Assembly (NCBI GenBank): GCA_963971535.1
Contig: OZ020599.1
Span: forward strand, 92,138,743-92,202,742
Length of the DNA: 64,000 nt
Source of the DNA: Notolepis coatsorum
Taxonomy: Eukaryota; Chordata; Actinopteri; Aulopiformes; Paralepididae
Direction: 5' to 3'
Positions 19,576 through 62,491 of the stretch are shown here, piece after piece (positions within the stretch are counted from its first letter, which is position 1; every line of letters starts with the position of its first letter). The translations under genes and the position numbers were made by a program. The notes beneath the pieces are model-generated. The model searched no databases. It was not told where the DNA came from and saw only the letters and a program-made list of their open reading frames with translations.

Positions 19576-22500
19576 CTGGCCGCCGAGCCATACTGTAGTG
19601 TACACGGTGACTGCTTGACTTAAAAATATATAAAAAAAAATAAGAAAATATTAATAAAAATATTCAAGAATTTTTCTTTTAATAACTTTTTTTTTGGCAT
19701 CCCCTGTTATTTTACCCACGCGACGCCACTGCCGCCCCCTCCCTTTCCTCAGTTTTCTCTGCCTCTGACCCGGGTTAGCTTAGTTTAGTTACCGGTAGCA
19801 GCTAGCTACAGTAGTTAGTTTTGGTGAGGATGCAAAGCATGTAAGATGCATTGGAAGCGTTGCGGGGAAAAACAGGCAGGGACTTATTTCCTGGTTGCAA
19901 AATGTGCACTCTAACATAACATAGCACGCTGTTGTTGTTGGGCTGCCGGAGCTGCGCTTGGGAGGAAATGCCACAGGATTTTGAAAATAAGAGTATCGAT
20001 ATGAACCGAATGCCTATCGCACGGGTGCTAGTGCAGTAAATTCATTCATCGCACAGATCGATTTTTTTATAGCACGCTGTACAGCCCTGATGTCTGCCTT
20101 AGTTAAAACTCTTCCAGGGCTATTTTGTATTTAGGAAATCCCTGAACATGATATTGCATGGTTTGTGATAGATTATTAGTTACTGGGTATTTCAAAGTAC
20201 CTCATATTTGGGCAACTACTAGGGCTTTCCAATGATATAAAATAAGTGTATGATTATCATCATAATTTTTATTATTATGGTTCATATGTAGTTGCACTTG
20301 AACTTGTTGAAATTAAACTTGGAAGATAAAAATGTATTAAATTAAACTTTCCTTGCTTAAATCAGATTTATGTATATTGAATGGAATGTAGACAATCTTG
20401 TTGGCAATATAGAACAGCTGACAGATTAGAAATAGCATCTATTGTTCAAAAGTTATTAATTCATTAATGAAACTAGATTTGATAAACAATTTTTTTTTCT
20501 TTTTACATATTGTGATGATAATTATAAAACGTTCATGTGTGTGTTAAAAAATTTCTTCAAACTTACCCCATTATCTTCATAGAGCCTTGTCTTCCTTCTA
20601 GAACCTCTCCCTTCTAGGAGGTTTTGTCCTGGGTAGGGAATGACTGCGCTGTTCCTGGATCTCAGCCGGTGCTGTTAGCATCTGTGCTAGCATGGGAGCT
20701 AGTTCCAGCATCTAGACACTGCCGTAAATTCTAGGTTGATAAAATGAGATATGTTACATATAGGAATATGACCCACTAATGAATACACTAAATACAGCAA
20801 TGTGGCTTATTTGAAAACACTGTATTTGCTAAATAAATACGACAACTGTGTTGCCGTTAGCCTGCAGCTAGCCTGCAGCTAGCGCTGATGTTAGCCAACT
20901 CACAGGTAACTCTACCTGGGGGGAAATTGCTAGTCGCACACGGTACATTTCAAAACAAGATTTTTGATGGAAAATATGACCAGAATCTCTGGAAAAACAT
21001 CTCACAAACACTATAGACGGTCATAAAAGTTAACGAATGCTATAAGAAGTCCAACAGATTAGTATAAACAGTACTTACACTGTGGCTTAGAAATCTACAG
21101 GAGAGCAGGTTTTCACGGTAAGAATTCATTCGGCGACCGCTCGGTCTGGGGGAAAGTTTGGAAAAACTCGAGCTGCGTTCGACAGAGGTTTTTATAGACT
21201 TCTGGAAAGAGCTGCGGAGTGATACTTGCTGTGTGTGTGGGGGCCGGTGTTCCTAATATGGTCACAAAAAATGGCGTCCCTCCGCCAAAAAATTAGAAAA
21301 TAGTGCCGAAAAGAAAAGACAGCGCGCTATTGTACGGGGGCGTCGGGTAAGACTTGGTAGATATAAAACCACCATTTACATTAATGATGCACTAATGTAT
21401 CCCTCTCGTTCAAATCCTGTTGATTTTGTTGTCATAGTTCCCACTCCCTTCTGCTCCCGTTGACTTTTACTCCCGGTCCTGCCCAATCACGGGATTCAAA
21501 GTGAAATTGACTCCCATCCCGTGGGAATCCCGAAAATATGTCATCCTCTAGTCTACACCCTCCCCAGACCGACAGTACAGTAGTCTACATCCTCCCCAGA
21601 CCGACAGTAGGGTAGTTACACCCTCCACAGACGGAAGAATGGAGGTAAGGTGGGCTGCAGGGCTCTGGAGCCGTCACTGGGGCCGGAGAAAGAAGGTAGG
21701 CAGCCCGGCTAGTCGTCTGGATGGACGATGACTTGAACAAACAACAGCTGAGTGCCTGGTGACAATGGAAGATTTACTGCATGTTAGAATAAAAATTTAC
21801 AGGATCAGGTTGTGGCTGTGATGTAGACCTGAACATTAGTCTCTGCCTCATGACTCCATGCTGGCGGACCTACAGCCTTGATGACCAGTGGGTTCTGGGA
21901 GCCGGTTCTGCGAGGTGAGGGAGATCGAGACCGTTGGGTTGGGAGATATCGGTCTATAGTTTTCGACAGAAAAGCCAAAAGCTTGACTTCTTGAGTGGAG
22001 ACGTACAGCCTGAAGTCAGAGGGAAGTAGATGGATGGTAGCAGTAGGAAGTAGATGGATGGTAGCAGTGAAATGTGTGAAATGGCCAGTTCACAGTCAGT
22101 TGGAAGCAGTCAAACAACCCAGAACTAAAACAAGAAAACACAACAGGAAGACTAGAGGCTCTTTCATGTGTCTCTAATGGGGATCCTTTAACACTTTAAT
22201 CGCAGAAAACGCTGGAACTCGTCTTTCCCCGCCATGCTCATTCTGCCGAAGACGCCGTAACTCGTCTTTGATATCAATATTTAAAAAATCTGTGATCGAA
22301 ATATTCTTCGATCATATTTCTCCTCCGGGGACCTGAGATATACTGCTGAGTTCCACTCAACTCTCTAACGGTTCAAGAGCGCCATCTGGTGGCCGATCGG
22401 CAGATCGCCCAAACAGCAAACCGGAAACAGGAAACTGGTGCTCATCCAAATTCGGTCCGACCACTCGCTATAGCTCCCGGGACTCCATCTTGACACACTG

Positions 22501-23100
22501 GATAATCGATCGCTCACCCTAACTCAATAAACAACATGATTTGGACGTATATACTATTATACAACCTGGAAATGGATCCGGTATTTCTCCATCCCATAAT
22601 AGAAAAAATTCTGTTCCACGCTCATCCCCCAACGGCGCAAGGAAGCCACGGTGAGTTTCAGCGTTATTTTCTAACGTGTTCCATATAAACTGCTCTGATG
22701 ATCATATGACCCACACTAGATGAATGATATAACGTTGCCCACGGAATTATAAACGACCCCCTGCCCATCCGGTCAACATCAGATGATACGTAGTAACTTC
22801 TAGAATTACCTCCAGTTGACATTTTTAATCTGGCACCGATCGCTACCAAACTGTATTTGATCATCAATATAATGCATTTGGGGCTATAAATCAAGTTCTG
22901 GAGAAAGCTGCAGAAAACGATAAAAACATACTTATACTTTAGACCATATTTTAGTATGAATATGTGAATGAAAAAGTATAATGTTGCTACACCCTGAACA
23001 ATAGATATAGGACATTGAATGGGCCATAATAATGTCAATTTAGCAATACAATTTAAAAAGTTATAGCCCTCTGGCATCGTGTAGTTCCTTGAGCACCTCC
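19576..23100. other. intergenic between nelfcd and actr8, no gene recognised
   Basis: Mixed sequence with small local duplications (21550-21610 with ccctccccagaccgacag twice; 22010-22070 with gaagtagatggatgg twice). The part from about 22,200 to 23,100 adjoins the L1 target site and may be nelfcd 3' UTR or downstream DNA. No coding exon is supported. Confidence 0.45.
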
Positions 23101-23117
23101 ACTATCTGCATTCTTCT
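23101..23117. repeat. target-site duplication, left copy, of the L1 composite
   Basis: actatctgcattcttct here is identical to 28408-28424, on the far side of the L1-like DNA. Confidence 0.9.
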
Positions 23118-26100
23118 TTTTTTTTGAACAAATGTTTTTTTATTATTTTCCCTTTTTTTAACATGAAACAAGACAAACAATACAGTAACAGTAATAATCA
23201 ACGATAAATCACAGGACAATAACAAAAATAATAATAACAATAATGACAGTCCAGTAATTAAATCAGAATGAAAGTAGATTAAAAGACATAAAAATAATAA
23301 ATACAATACATGTGCTCTGGCTCGCTCTTCCACCCACCCCCCAGGACCCCCACTTGGACTATACAACCACTACTTCATTTGACATCAGAACATTTCAAAT
23401 TTATATGCGTTCCTTTATCTTATCCACCACATCTACCCAGACTGCTATGCTGGCTTCATTAACACCTAAAATTCGTGCAGTGGATATCTCTAGATAAATC
23501 ACATCGAGATAGGTGAGAACCCATACCTTTCGGCACATTTTATCCGGTTGAATCCAGCGTGACGCTATCAACTTTTTGGCAGCCGTAAGACCCGCCAAAA
23601 TGAGTCTCTTTACATGTACAGAGGTCGATAACTGAGAAACATCATTCAACAACAATACAGAAGGCAGTGTCGGTATGGTCAGAGACAGAATTTCTGATAA
23701 TTGAGTGGTGACATTTTCCCAGAAAGTCTTGACAGGTGCGCATTCCCAATACATATGCATATATGTACCAATAGCATCGTTTGTACACAAGGAGCATCGA
23801 GAGTCCGGTCTGAGACCCATTAGGTGCAATCGTCTAGGGGTCAGGTACGTCCTATGAACAAAGTTAAGATTAATCTGTTGGTGATCTGGGTTGCGTGATG
23901 ATAGCCGAACATTTTCCCAGACTGCATCCCAATCAAAATCTACTTCCAGGTTTGGGATATCCTTCCTCCAAACCGAGTCTAGGGGAAGGACCTTATAAGA
24001 GGACGTAAGTAAGTGGCGATAAAAGTCAGAGACGAAGCCTCTCAACGTCTCCTTGTCATAAAAGAATTTGTGAAATCTGTGGTGTTCAAGTGGAATATCT
24101 AATGGGATTCGGTGAGCCTTCAAAGCTGCTCTTATTTGTAGATAGAAGAGATAAGTGGAACTGGTGAGGTTAAATTTGTTGAATATATCTCGATAACTGC
24201 GGAGATCATGGTCATCGAAGATATCTCCCAATGTGTGTATGCCTTTCTTTTCCCATCCAGGGTATCTGATAGGTTGTTGTGCAATAAGGATTAAATTGTT
24301 ATTAAATAGGGGAGATTGCCTGTGCCATTTATGGTGGTTAGTACAATTTTTCTGTGTGTCACGCCATATCCGGATCACATGTGTAATAAGAGGGCCAAAT
24401 CTTAAGTTGCATTGCTTAATTGATAAGTTGGTGTAAACTATATCCTGCAGTCTATGTGGTGCCACTATGTTCTCCTCTAATGGTCTCCAGGATACCGATG
24501 CTTGAGAATCAAACCAGGTGATCAGTGGTCTCAAAGAGAACGCTTTAAAGTAATAATTGAAGTCTGGAAAGGCTAAACCTCTGTCGGCTTTATTTCTCTG
24601 TGCAGTGGATCTTTTTAATCGTGGTAGTTTGTTATTCCAAATAAATTGATATGCAGTGGAGTGTAGTTTTTGCCAGTAACCAGCAGGGGGGGGGGGGGGG
24701 GGGTAACGGCAACATCGAGCTGATGAAGTTTATTCTAGGCAAAACATTCATCTCAACTATTGACGCTCGGGCCTGTAATGAGTTTTTTAATTTTGACCAC
24801 CTGCCGAAGTCATTTATAATCCTGTCTCACAGTAATTATGCTTCACCGTTTGGCTTATAGTGGGGAATATTTCAACTCCAAGACATTTAAAGTGTTCTAC
24901 CATGGGTATATTTGCTGGGAGGATGGTAGCCTTCGCAGTCACATTGAGTGGAAGGAAGGCCGATTTTGGCCAGTTTATCTTAAATCCAGATAGATTGACA
25001 AAATCATCTATTACTTTGAGAAGATGAGGTAGGGAGGTGGCAGGGTTTTGCATGAATAAGATTACATCATCTGCATATAAGCTAATGTGATGCTGTGTGC
25101 CCTTAATTGAGATCGGTGTTATGGCCTGGGATTGTCTTATAAACTGTGCTAAAGGTTCAAGGGATAGAGCAAATAGTCCGGGACTAAGAGGACAACCCTG
25201 TCTGGACGAGCGCGACACAGGGAAGAGTGGAGAGCAGAATTTACCTGTTAAAATCATGGCCGACGGACCTGTATATAGTACTTTGATCATATGAATGAAC
25301 CCATCACCTACCCCCATCCTTCTAAGTACTGTCCATAAATAAGACCATTCCAACCTGTCAAAGGCTTTCATCGCGTCTAAGGATAATACAGCCGTAGGAG
25401 GCGCGGCATCCTTGCTGGCATCAATCACATGCAGTAACAGTCTAATATTATCCGTGATCAGGCGGCCTCTTATGAAGCCTGTCTGATCAGGGTGAACTAA
25501 AGATGTCATATGCTTTTGAAGTCGGATGGCTAGTACCTTAGCGTACAGCTTGAGATCGGTACCAAGGAGGCTTAAGGGTCTATAACTGCCACATTCGGTG
25601 GGGTCCTTCTTTCTTAAGTAGGACAGATATGAGTGCAATATTGACATCCCTGGAAAAATGTCCCTCTTTGAATGAGTATAAAATCATATCAAGTAAAAGG
25701 GGTCCAATTACATCCCAGCATGAGAGGTACAGTTCGGGTGGAATGCCGTCCCAGCCAGGGGCCTTACCACTTTGTAAGTCAGAAATAGCCTCTCTAAGTT
25801 CCTCTAGAGTAATAGGTGTATCTAACCGTTTAGCGTCTTCCTCTGAGAGTTGTGGTAAGTTAATTTGATCAAGGAATTTCTCCAGTTTATTTTGATCGAA
25901 GATCACTTCTGATTCGTACAGGTTAGTGTAAAACGTACGAAAAGTCTTGTTGATTTTTTTGGGGTCGGTGGTAATCATTCCCTGTTGGTCCTTGATGGCA
26001 GGGATATCCGCAAATTGTTCACTGGACCGTATCTTCATAGCTAGTAGGTGACTAGGTTTAGAGCCGTGAAAGTAATAATGTTGTCTTGTTCTGTGTATTT

Positions 26101-28407
26101 GAAATTCAGATTGTTGTCTTAAGATGGAGTTAATTTCCTTTTTCAACATTTTAATTCGAAACTCCAGTCGACACGAGTAGTTGCGTTGTAAAGAGGAGAA
26201 CAACGTAGAGTAAAGCCCTTCCAGTTCTACCAATTTGGAGAGACGTTTCTTGCGGAGGTTGGAGGCAAAGATAGTAGTGTTACTCCTGATAAAACCCTTT
26301 ACCGAGATCCATAAAGTTCTGGGGTCTTGTACCGAACCCGCATTCAACTGCAGGAATTCATTGAGTTTATCTTTAAATTGCAGGTTGAATTCAAGCGACA
26401 TCTTGGGGCTCGGGATGTCATTCTACTGAATGAGCCCTTTAGGAGTAAATACTTGTGGTCTGACAGTGCAATGGGCCCCAGTTCTACGTCAAAACTATCA
26501 AATAGTCTAGGGGATGCAAAAACATAATCTATTCTAGAGAAGGTCCTGTGTCTTGCTGAGAGAAAAGAAAACTCTCGCGCCGTTGGATTGAGAGATCACC
26601 CCAAATCAATTACTCCTGTATCCTTGGACCAGGCCTGTAGTGCCGTAGAGGCCTGTCTGGTCATGGGTTGTGGTGAGACTAGATTTATCAATCAAGGGAT
26701 CCCAGATGGCATTAAAATATGCACCAATTATAAATGAATACTCAGGGAGATCTAGCATCGCTCTAGTGAGTGAAGCGTAGAAGTTAGCGTCATAAACATT
26801 AGGGCGTAAGCCGCTACCAAAGCAATTTTCCTGTTAAATTAATCTATCTTAGCAATAGTTACTCGAACATCTGCATCAGACCACACATCCAACAATTTAA
26901 TATTCAACTTCCGTTTCACTACTATAGCTACACCACAGGATTTGGTGCCAAAGGAGGAGTAGCTTATGTTTTGATATACTTGATCCGCCAGCTTTGCATT
27001 GTCAGCCAATAAAAGATGCGTTTCACTTAAAAGAGCCACATCAACCTGTTGTCTTTTCATCCATGTTAAAACGCTTGTGCGTTTATGATGAATATTAAGA
27101 CCCCCTGTATTCCAAATCAAGATATTTAAATTAGCCATAGTCTAAACAGGTTGCAGTATGTCTGAGTGTAATTCGTCTGGAGTATCATTTCATAATAGAT
27201 ATATATCCAGTTGTTAAGGTCCTGTTGAGATCCGGGCTTGAGCATAAAAACAAACATAAAACAAAAAAACATATATAAATTCCCTATTCCCACCCCCCTC
27301 CCACCCTTTAAAATACTTATCCAGTATCCCCATATCAAGCATATCAACCATAATAACCCTATGCAAATTGCCATAGGGTCTAAAACTCTAATTCTTTTTT
27401 TTTTTTATCAATTTTTTTTATTATTACTTAACATGAAAACAAGACAACACAATACAATAACCATAATAGCAATACACATAACTTCACATGGAGATAACAG
27501 AACAATAATAATAAAAGAAATAACAATTTATAAAAACAGAGTACAACATTTTAATTTTAAAGGGGTACTATCTTACAATTGGCCTTTCCCAGTATTCAGT
27601 ACCGTTTCCCGGCCGTGTGGCTCTATATCAATAAGACTTATGTCTCTAATTCTCATATTGGCGCACTCTTCCAATTCCCCTCACAACCCTCACCCTCACC
27701 AAACTGAGTCATCTCAAAACGTGCATATCAGTGATGTCAGAGATTTACAGCTGCATAACAATGTGGCAATTGTCACCAGGCCACACAGTGGTTGGAGCCC
27801 AGCCTCAAAACGGCTTAAGATCCTGAGGTAGAAAAACGCTGCCCCTGAGTACCCGACCAGAAATACAAAACAATTACCCTTTTCGAAAAACAAAAACCTA
27901 CAGAGTGTTCCATAGACTCACAGGAACCGTGCAAAAGTGCCCAAACAGTGAAGAAATAGCAAAATAGCTAAATATCTCCACCCAATAAAATTCCCCCAGT
28001 TAAAGTTAAGAAGGACAAGACAAAAGACAAGACAGACAAGACATTTCCTCCTCCCCCTCCCACGAGACCGCCGGACTCCCCCGAACAAGCACCTCAACCC
28101 TGCTCAGCCGCACACGGCGGTCCTGACCTTCTCAGCTGTTGCAAACCACAGGTCAATACCAGCCTGCCCCACCCCAATCACCCGCGCCGTGGATATCTCA
28201 AGATAAATCACCTAAAACTCTCAAATCTATCATAAGTAGATTATTCTCTCAGTGGCTGCTGGCCACACTCCCTTAAAAGAAAAAAGAAAAGAAAAAGATA
28301 TAAAATGCCTCAAAAAGTAGAGTACATTCACTTAAACCTTATATGAACATGGCTAAGTTTAAACAAGAAGAAGAAAGAGTAAAAATTAAAAAAAATTAAG
28401 AAAAAAA
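23117..28407 (-). mobile_element. L1-like retrotransposon composite (two units head to tail)
   Basis: On the minus strand a 5' unit B (28407 to about 27397) ends in its own A-rich tail. It is followed by unit A (about 27396 to 23117) with endonuclease and reverse transcriptase, ending in an A run. The tails of A and B are related (both have ttattatt, then aacatgaaa and acaagac on the plus strand). One 17-bp duplication flanks the whole block. Unit B retains only the end of ORF2 (gatttatct then gagatatccac) and a long 3' UTR. Orientation is the same as nelfcd, just past its stop codon. Confidence 0.85.
23401..27138 (-). pseudogene. L1-like ORF2 (endonuclease and reverse transcriptase), decayed
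   Basis: The apurinic-type endonuclease start is at 27138 (MANLNILIWNTGGLN; LLSETHLL), ending at a stop near 26839. After a gap the linker and RT open at 26401 (AISDLQSGKAPGWDGIPPE), shift frame near 25600, and continue with RPLSLLGTDLKLYAKVLA, LSLDAMKAFDRLEW, SRQGCPLSPGLFALSLEPL and the active site YADDVILF (about 25056-25079). A G run at about 24687-24703 and stops break it again before the C-terminal part (24534-23401), which keeps the CSLCTNDAIGTYMHMYWEC cysteine region. No ORF1 is seen. It cannot encode a working enzyme. Confidence 0.88.
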
Positions 28408-28424
28408 ACTATCTGCATTCTTCT
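28408..28424. repeat. target-site duplication, right copy, of the L1 composite
   Basis: actatctgcattcttct, 17 bp, is identical to 23101-23117. Confidence 0.9.
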
Positions 28425-28533
28425 ATGGAATGATGAAGGATGCGAGTCTCCTCCTCCTCGTCGTGGTCGGACTCCGGGGAGAATCTCTTCATCCAGGGTG
28501 TTTCTCCAGCCGTGCATAACGGTCCTTCGAGGA

Positions 28534-57746
<29,213 letters not shown>

Positions 57747-57824
57747 CTGAAATGAGCTAGACACCCACACCCACATCATGAAGCATGATCTTATTTAATG
57801 GATCTCCTCTCCCCCACATTGCTC

Positions 57825-57990
57825 CTAGATCGCTTAGGTCCTCCAGTCACAAGATTAAGGGTGACCGTGCCTTTGCAGTTGCTGCCCCAAAGCTGTAGAA
57901 TGCCCTCCCTGTCTGCCTTTAAATCCAGGTTAAAATCCTAACCGTTTACCTAGCAGGCCTTTATTATGGAAAAGTATATGTTCGCCCTCT
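57825..57990 (+). mobile_element. L2-like ORF2 end, degenerate
   Basis: gggtgaccgtgcctttgcag, gctgccccaaagctg and gcctttaaatccaggtt are the worn equivalent of GDRAF..APKLW..FKSRL at 51990. Confidence 0.55.
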
Positions 57991-58034
57991 TACCGCTTAG
58001 TTAAACCTTTAGAAATCAGCTTACTGGCGATTTA

Positions 58035-59079
58035 ACTCGATACTGCTTAATAACAAGGAATTCATTACACAACTCAAAGAAGCTCTTATAGTATTCCTAC
58101 GGGAGAATGCAAACTCGGTGCAAGACCCCAGAATAATATGGATGTCGGTAAAGGGAATGATCAAAGATTTCACTGATAGCTTTGCCTTCAAAATGCGCAA
58201 GAATCAATGCACAAAACTGGCTGAGATGGAAACGCTTTACTCAACGTTATTTAATTCTTTAAAATACAACAACTCAACTCGACTAGAAAATCAAATTAAC
58301 GTACTAAAAATAGAGATCAATGCCATATACAGACAACAATCGGAAATACAAATACGCAGCACAAGACAACAGCAGTACTCCCAAGGTTCTAAACCTAGTC
58401 ACCTATTAGCCATGCGATTAAGAATTAATGCAAAATTTGCAGATATAACTACCATTAGAGCACAACAAGTACTTGAAACAGACCCTGTAAAAATAAACGA
58501 TACATTCAAAGAATTCTACTCCGACTTATATAAATCAGAAACGACCTTCAATCAAAACAAAATGGACACATATCTTAATCAAATTATTCTCCCTAAACTT
58601 TCAGAGGATGACGCTAAACAGTTAAAAACACCGATCACACTAGAGGAACTCAAGAAGGCCATATCCGAAATGCAAAGTGGTAAGGCTCCTGGAAGAGACG
58701 GTATCCCACCAGAAATGTACCTTTCTTGTTGGGACATAATTGGACCCTTATTACTAAATATGATCTTACACTCAGTCAAGGAGGGGAACTTCCATAAGAA
58801 TGACAATATTGCACTCATAACAGTCCTCCTTAAAAAAGACAAAGACCCCAACGAGTGCGGTAGTTATAGACCTTTAAGCCTCCTTGGAACCGATATCAAA
58901 CTGTACTCTAAGGTATTAGCCATCAGATTACAAAAGCATATGACGTCTTTAGTTCATCCGGACCAAACTGGCTTCATAAGAGGCCGCCTGATCACTGATA
59001 ACATAAGACGAATACTGCACGTACTAGATGCCGACAAGGACGACACCATACCTAAGGCGATGCTGTCCCTGGATGCTAT
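58035..59079 (+). pseudogene. L1-like ORF2 fragment, cut by an LTR
   Basis: The open frame runs through QDPRIIWMSVKGMIKDFT, MQSGKAPGRDGIPPEMYLSC, SYRPLSLLGTDIKLYSKVLA and QTGFIRGRLITDNIRR, ending in LSLDA at the LTR border. It is the same family as 23401-27138 (there AISDLQSGKAPGWDGIPPE). The frame is open for over 320 codons, less decayed than the other copy. Endonuclease and the YADD part are missing. Confidence 0.85.
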
Positions 59080-59438
59080 TGTGGTATAATATGTCCTCAT
59101 GTAAATATATCCCCCTCCCCTGTGTTCCCTTTACCTGTGCCCCCCCCCCCCTCTCTGTGGAATAAGACACCCCCCTCCCCTGTGTCCCCCAAACCTGTAC
59201 CCCCTCCCCCCCATCTGACCTATCAAATGGGACCACACACCCCCTTTGTTGAACTATAAAGGGCTCCTCCCGACCACAATAGAGGCTTCTTACCTGGGGG
59301 ATTTCAGCTGATCACCTGGGGCGAGAGCCTCAGCCATTCTCTCTATGTATTCTATCTGTTTGGTTAATAAACCTTGTTATTATCCAAGCCTCGGTTGACT
59401 GAGACATTCTTCATCAGGATATCTACAAATATCCCACA
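59080..59438 (+). mobile_element. LTR (solo or 5') inserted in the L1 fragment
   Basis: TGTGGTATAATATG to ATCCCACA, 359 bp. A TATA-like ctataaagg is at about 59256, and aataaacc (59367) serves as polyadenylation-like signal. A primer-binding site follows, so this is a 5' LTR. No second LTR is found downstream in the window. Confidence 0.72.
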
Positions 59439-59440
59439 AT

Positions 59441-59458
59441 TGGCGTCTACGAACTTGT
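59441..59458 (+). other. primer-binding site of the LTR element
   Basis: tggcgtctacgaacttgt lies two bases after the LTR and begins with TGG. The primer tRNA is not assigned. Confidence 0.6.
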
Positions 59459-61110
59459 GACGGACTTTTTGCGTCCTCCCGGCATGCTGTATCGTTTCAT
59501 CTATACAGAGAAAAGTGAGTATATAGACTGGTCGACCAAAAATGTATGGAAAGGAATTGAAACCTTCCCGCTTTTCTCTGTGCCAGGTGAATATTACAGA
59601 ATGTTGTCAAATATTGAGATCATGGCTGAGTAGGAATAATGTGCATTAATATATCTGATCTGTATTGAGAATCGTTACCAGGGCGCGCGTGCACCTGGGT
59701 CCTTTATCAGGCGGTTCTGAGAGGATGGGTTATAGTGCTATTCCCAAAAGTTTAGGCACAAAGGTTGAAGTGCTATTCCAGGTCGAGTCGGAGCCGACCA
59801 AAAGTTAAGGCACACAATACAGGTTGATGGATTGCTACCCCAAGTCTAATTCAGACTAAAATATAGGCAACAAGGCAAGAAACGTGGGCTTATTAGATGT
59901 GATATCCTTGAAAACGCTACTCTGTTAAAAAAAACGTTCTGTGATTCCTTTGCAAAGAGGCGGGAAGTTAGGACCGAGAAGCTGATGGAATCATAATTAG
60001 AAATTACCAGAGTAGCGTCATAATATTCATTGTTTCAACCTCAAACTAAGCTCACAATCTCTTCCATTTCCTGAAAACGATGTATTTTGGATTAAATTAA
60101 CCAATTGATCAATACAGATAGCGGGAAGATGATCACGCGATGTCCTAGTTAGTACATGATTACGCGATGTCCCGGGAGTACGTAAATGTACATTAAACGG
60201 GACATCAGTCGCGGAAAAGTACATTAAACAGGACGTTAGTCGCGGGTTAAGAGGCCGAGAGTATGATTAAAAGGTATATATAATCTAATATATCGCTGGT
60301 AAATTTCGAAGTCAGGTTCGGTCGTTATGATTTTAATAACGATGTGTAGTTATATATCAAGGGTATGAATGCCTTGTCGCAACAGATGTTGGCCGACTAA
60401 ACGTACAGCGATCCAATACAGTCAGATATACACACACGTTAACTTATATGTATTAATGTTTGTGTGTCTGTTTTAAGTCTCGTTTGTATGTGCACAAGTA
60501 TTATAGGACCCGTCGCGTTGCTTTATTGAGTCAAGAACCGGCTGCGGATAGCGCGACGAGCATTGAGAGACGAGTTACCGTTATACAAAGAATAACATTG
60601 AAGTGCAGTTCACGGGAACAAACTAGGATAGTAATTTCCGGATTCCGCAGAACACCGGCCCACGGGAACAACCATTTGGGGAAGTATAGTTTTATCGTTT
60701 CAGTTTGTTTACGTTTCACATATGCACAGGCGCGTTCATTCGGTAACAAAACGCTGGTATAGGAATTCCAGGCTATTGAGAGCTCGTGGAAAAAATACTG
60801 TATGAATTGCAAAGCGTTATTTCCGAGGCGAATGAGAACACACGAACGTCGCATGGAGCAATGACGTGACGCTATGCGCGCCGTGAAGTTATTATTTTAT
60901 ATTAAACTATCCATAAGCGAACGTAAAGTGTAATGTACCCAAGGCCAAGGGTGCGTGAAATCCACGTGTAGTATATGTTTTATTTGTATATATATGTGCG
61001 CGCTGCCATTGGAAAATGTTGAGTTGCAGTGGCGAGATGCAGGTTGCACCATCCCAGACCACCGGAGAAACGAACCGAACATTGCAGCTTTCCCCGGTGA
61101 GTATGAAAAT
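59459..61110. other. downstream of the LTR, unclassified
   Basis: CpG-containing, non-coding DNA possibly belonging to the leader of the LTR element. A direct repeat of aaaagttaaggcaca and aaaagtttaggcaca is at about 59745-59815. No gag or pol was recognised. Nelfcd N-terminal exons were looked for here and not found. Confidence 0.4.
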
Positions 61111-61129
61111 CATAAATATATAGATGCTT

Positions 61130-61370
61130 TGATTGATTGATTGAAAACTTTATTAACAGATTGCAGAATGGGTACAATACAGTACAGCTCAATACACACA
61201 ATTGTTAAGGGGATGCAGACCAGAGAGAGACTTTAGTCTTGTTTACATCAGGGTCCCCCATTTTCTATTTATCAGGACATATTATGACATACATGACATA
61301 CAGATAGTCAGTACTGCTACATCTGTACATTTATGACATACCAGATTTGCAAATTCAGTACTGTTTGTGG
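61130..61370 (-). mobile_element. LINE 3'-end repeat, family X, minus copy
   Basis: gattgattgattgaaaac marks the tail. acagattgcagaatggg through gacatacagatagtcag matches 13700-13862. Confidence 0.8.
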
Positions 61371-62490
61371 TACACAACTATCATCTCAGTTACAGTAAAT
61401 TACAACTATCTCAGATCACTTGAGTGTTTATGTTGCTTTAATTTACACATTATAAGTCACATAAAGCTAATTACAATGTCTGTTTCAGAATTATAATACA
61501 TCTGTGGGCGTACCTTGTAGTCCACATAAACAGCGTTAGATTAGACTTTATAAGCTTTCAATGTTGAAAAACTTGGGCACAAACAACATAGATCATGTTT
61601 AAAAGTAAGATGTTTAGGTTATATTCACTTGAGTTAATGTGTTTATCTAAAGAACCAATGAAAGATAACTAGCCCTTTCCATTGTAAGACATTTTAAACA
61701 TGATTCAAAATGTGTGGGTCCACATTCATATGATGCTTGTGTACATATGCGATATGATTGATAAATGATAACACTATCATTACATCCAAGAACGGGATGG
61801 ATGAGATCTAGCTAATGTTTGTTGAGCACACAGACAGTCAAAGAGGATTCACCCAGGTCTTAGAAAAGAGTGGAAAATTAACATGTGTTTGTATTTACAG
61901 ATCTGGCTCTGAGGCGAGATGCAAAACAGTGAATGACTACACCCAAATTGTATCACAAAAGACAGAAAATCCAACAATTTGCATGTCAACCGAGAGACAG
62001 TGCAGAGCTGAGAGACAATCGATTGACCATTTGGAACAAATCTACATCCAAAACACCCACATGTAAATTTCTTCAGAGTGGGCACTTGGGAGACAAAGCA
62101 ATGCAAATGCCTGCACTCGTGACCACAGACTTGATGAACTCACCTGGCGGTGGATGGCAACAGAGAACCACTTAATTAACATGAATTAGTTACAGATGAT
62201 GAATTTGCAGTTATGAAAATCTACCTAACTCCCATACTAACAATAACTAACCAGTCGTTTTCATCATCTCTTTTCAAAAGGCACATGAATTAGAGAAGTG
62301 CCCGAGATGAAAGATTAATGATGAAAACAACTACTTACAATCCCCTCCTTCTATTCTCTGTTTATAACCAATAACATGCATGACTTTCCTTAGACTATTC
62401 TTTTAACAACTAATACTTTCCATGACTGCAAAATTATCAACCACCAAAATTGCAGCACAATTATCTAAATGTACAAGATATCAACAACAT
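61371..62490. other. nothing recognised
   Basis: AT-rich DNA. A frame at 61815-62066 has an acceptor-like tttgtatttacag but no recognisable product. Confidence 0.4.
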
Positions 62491-62491
62491 T

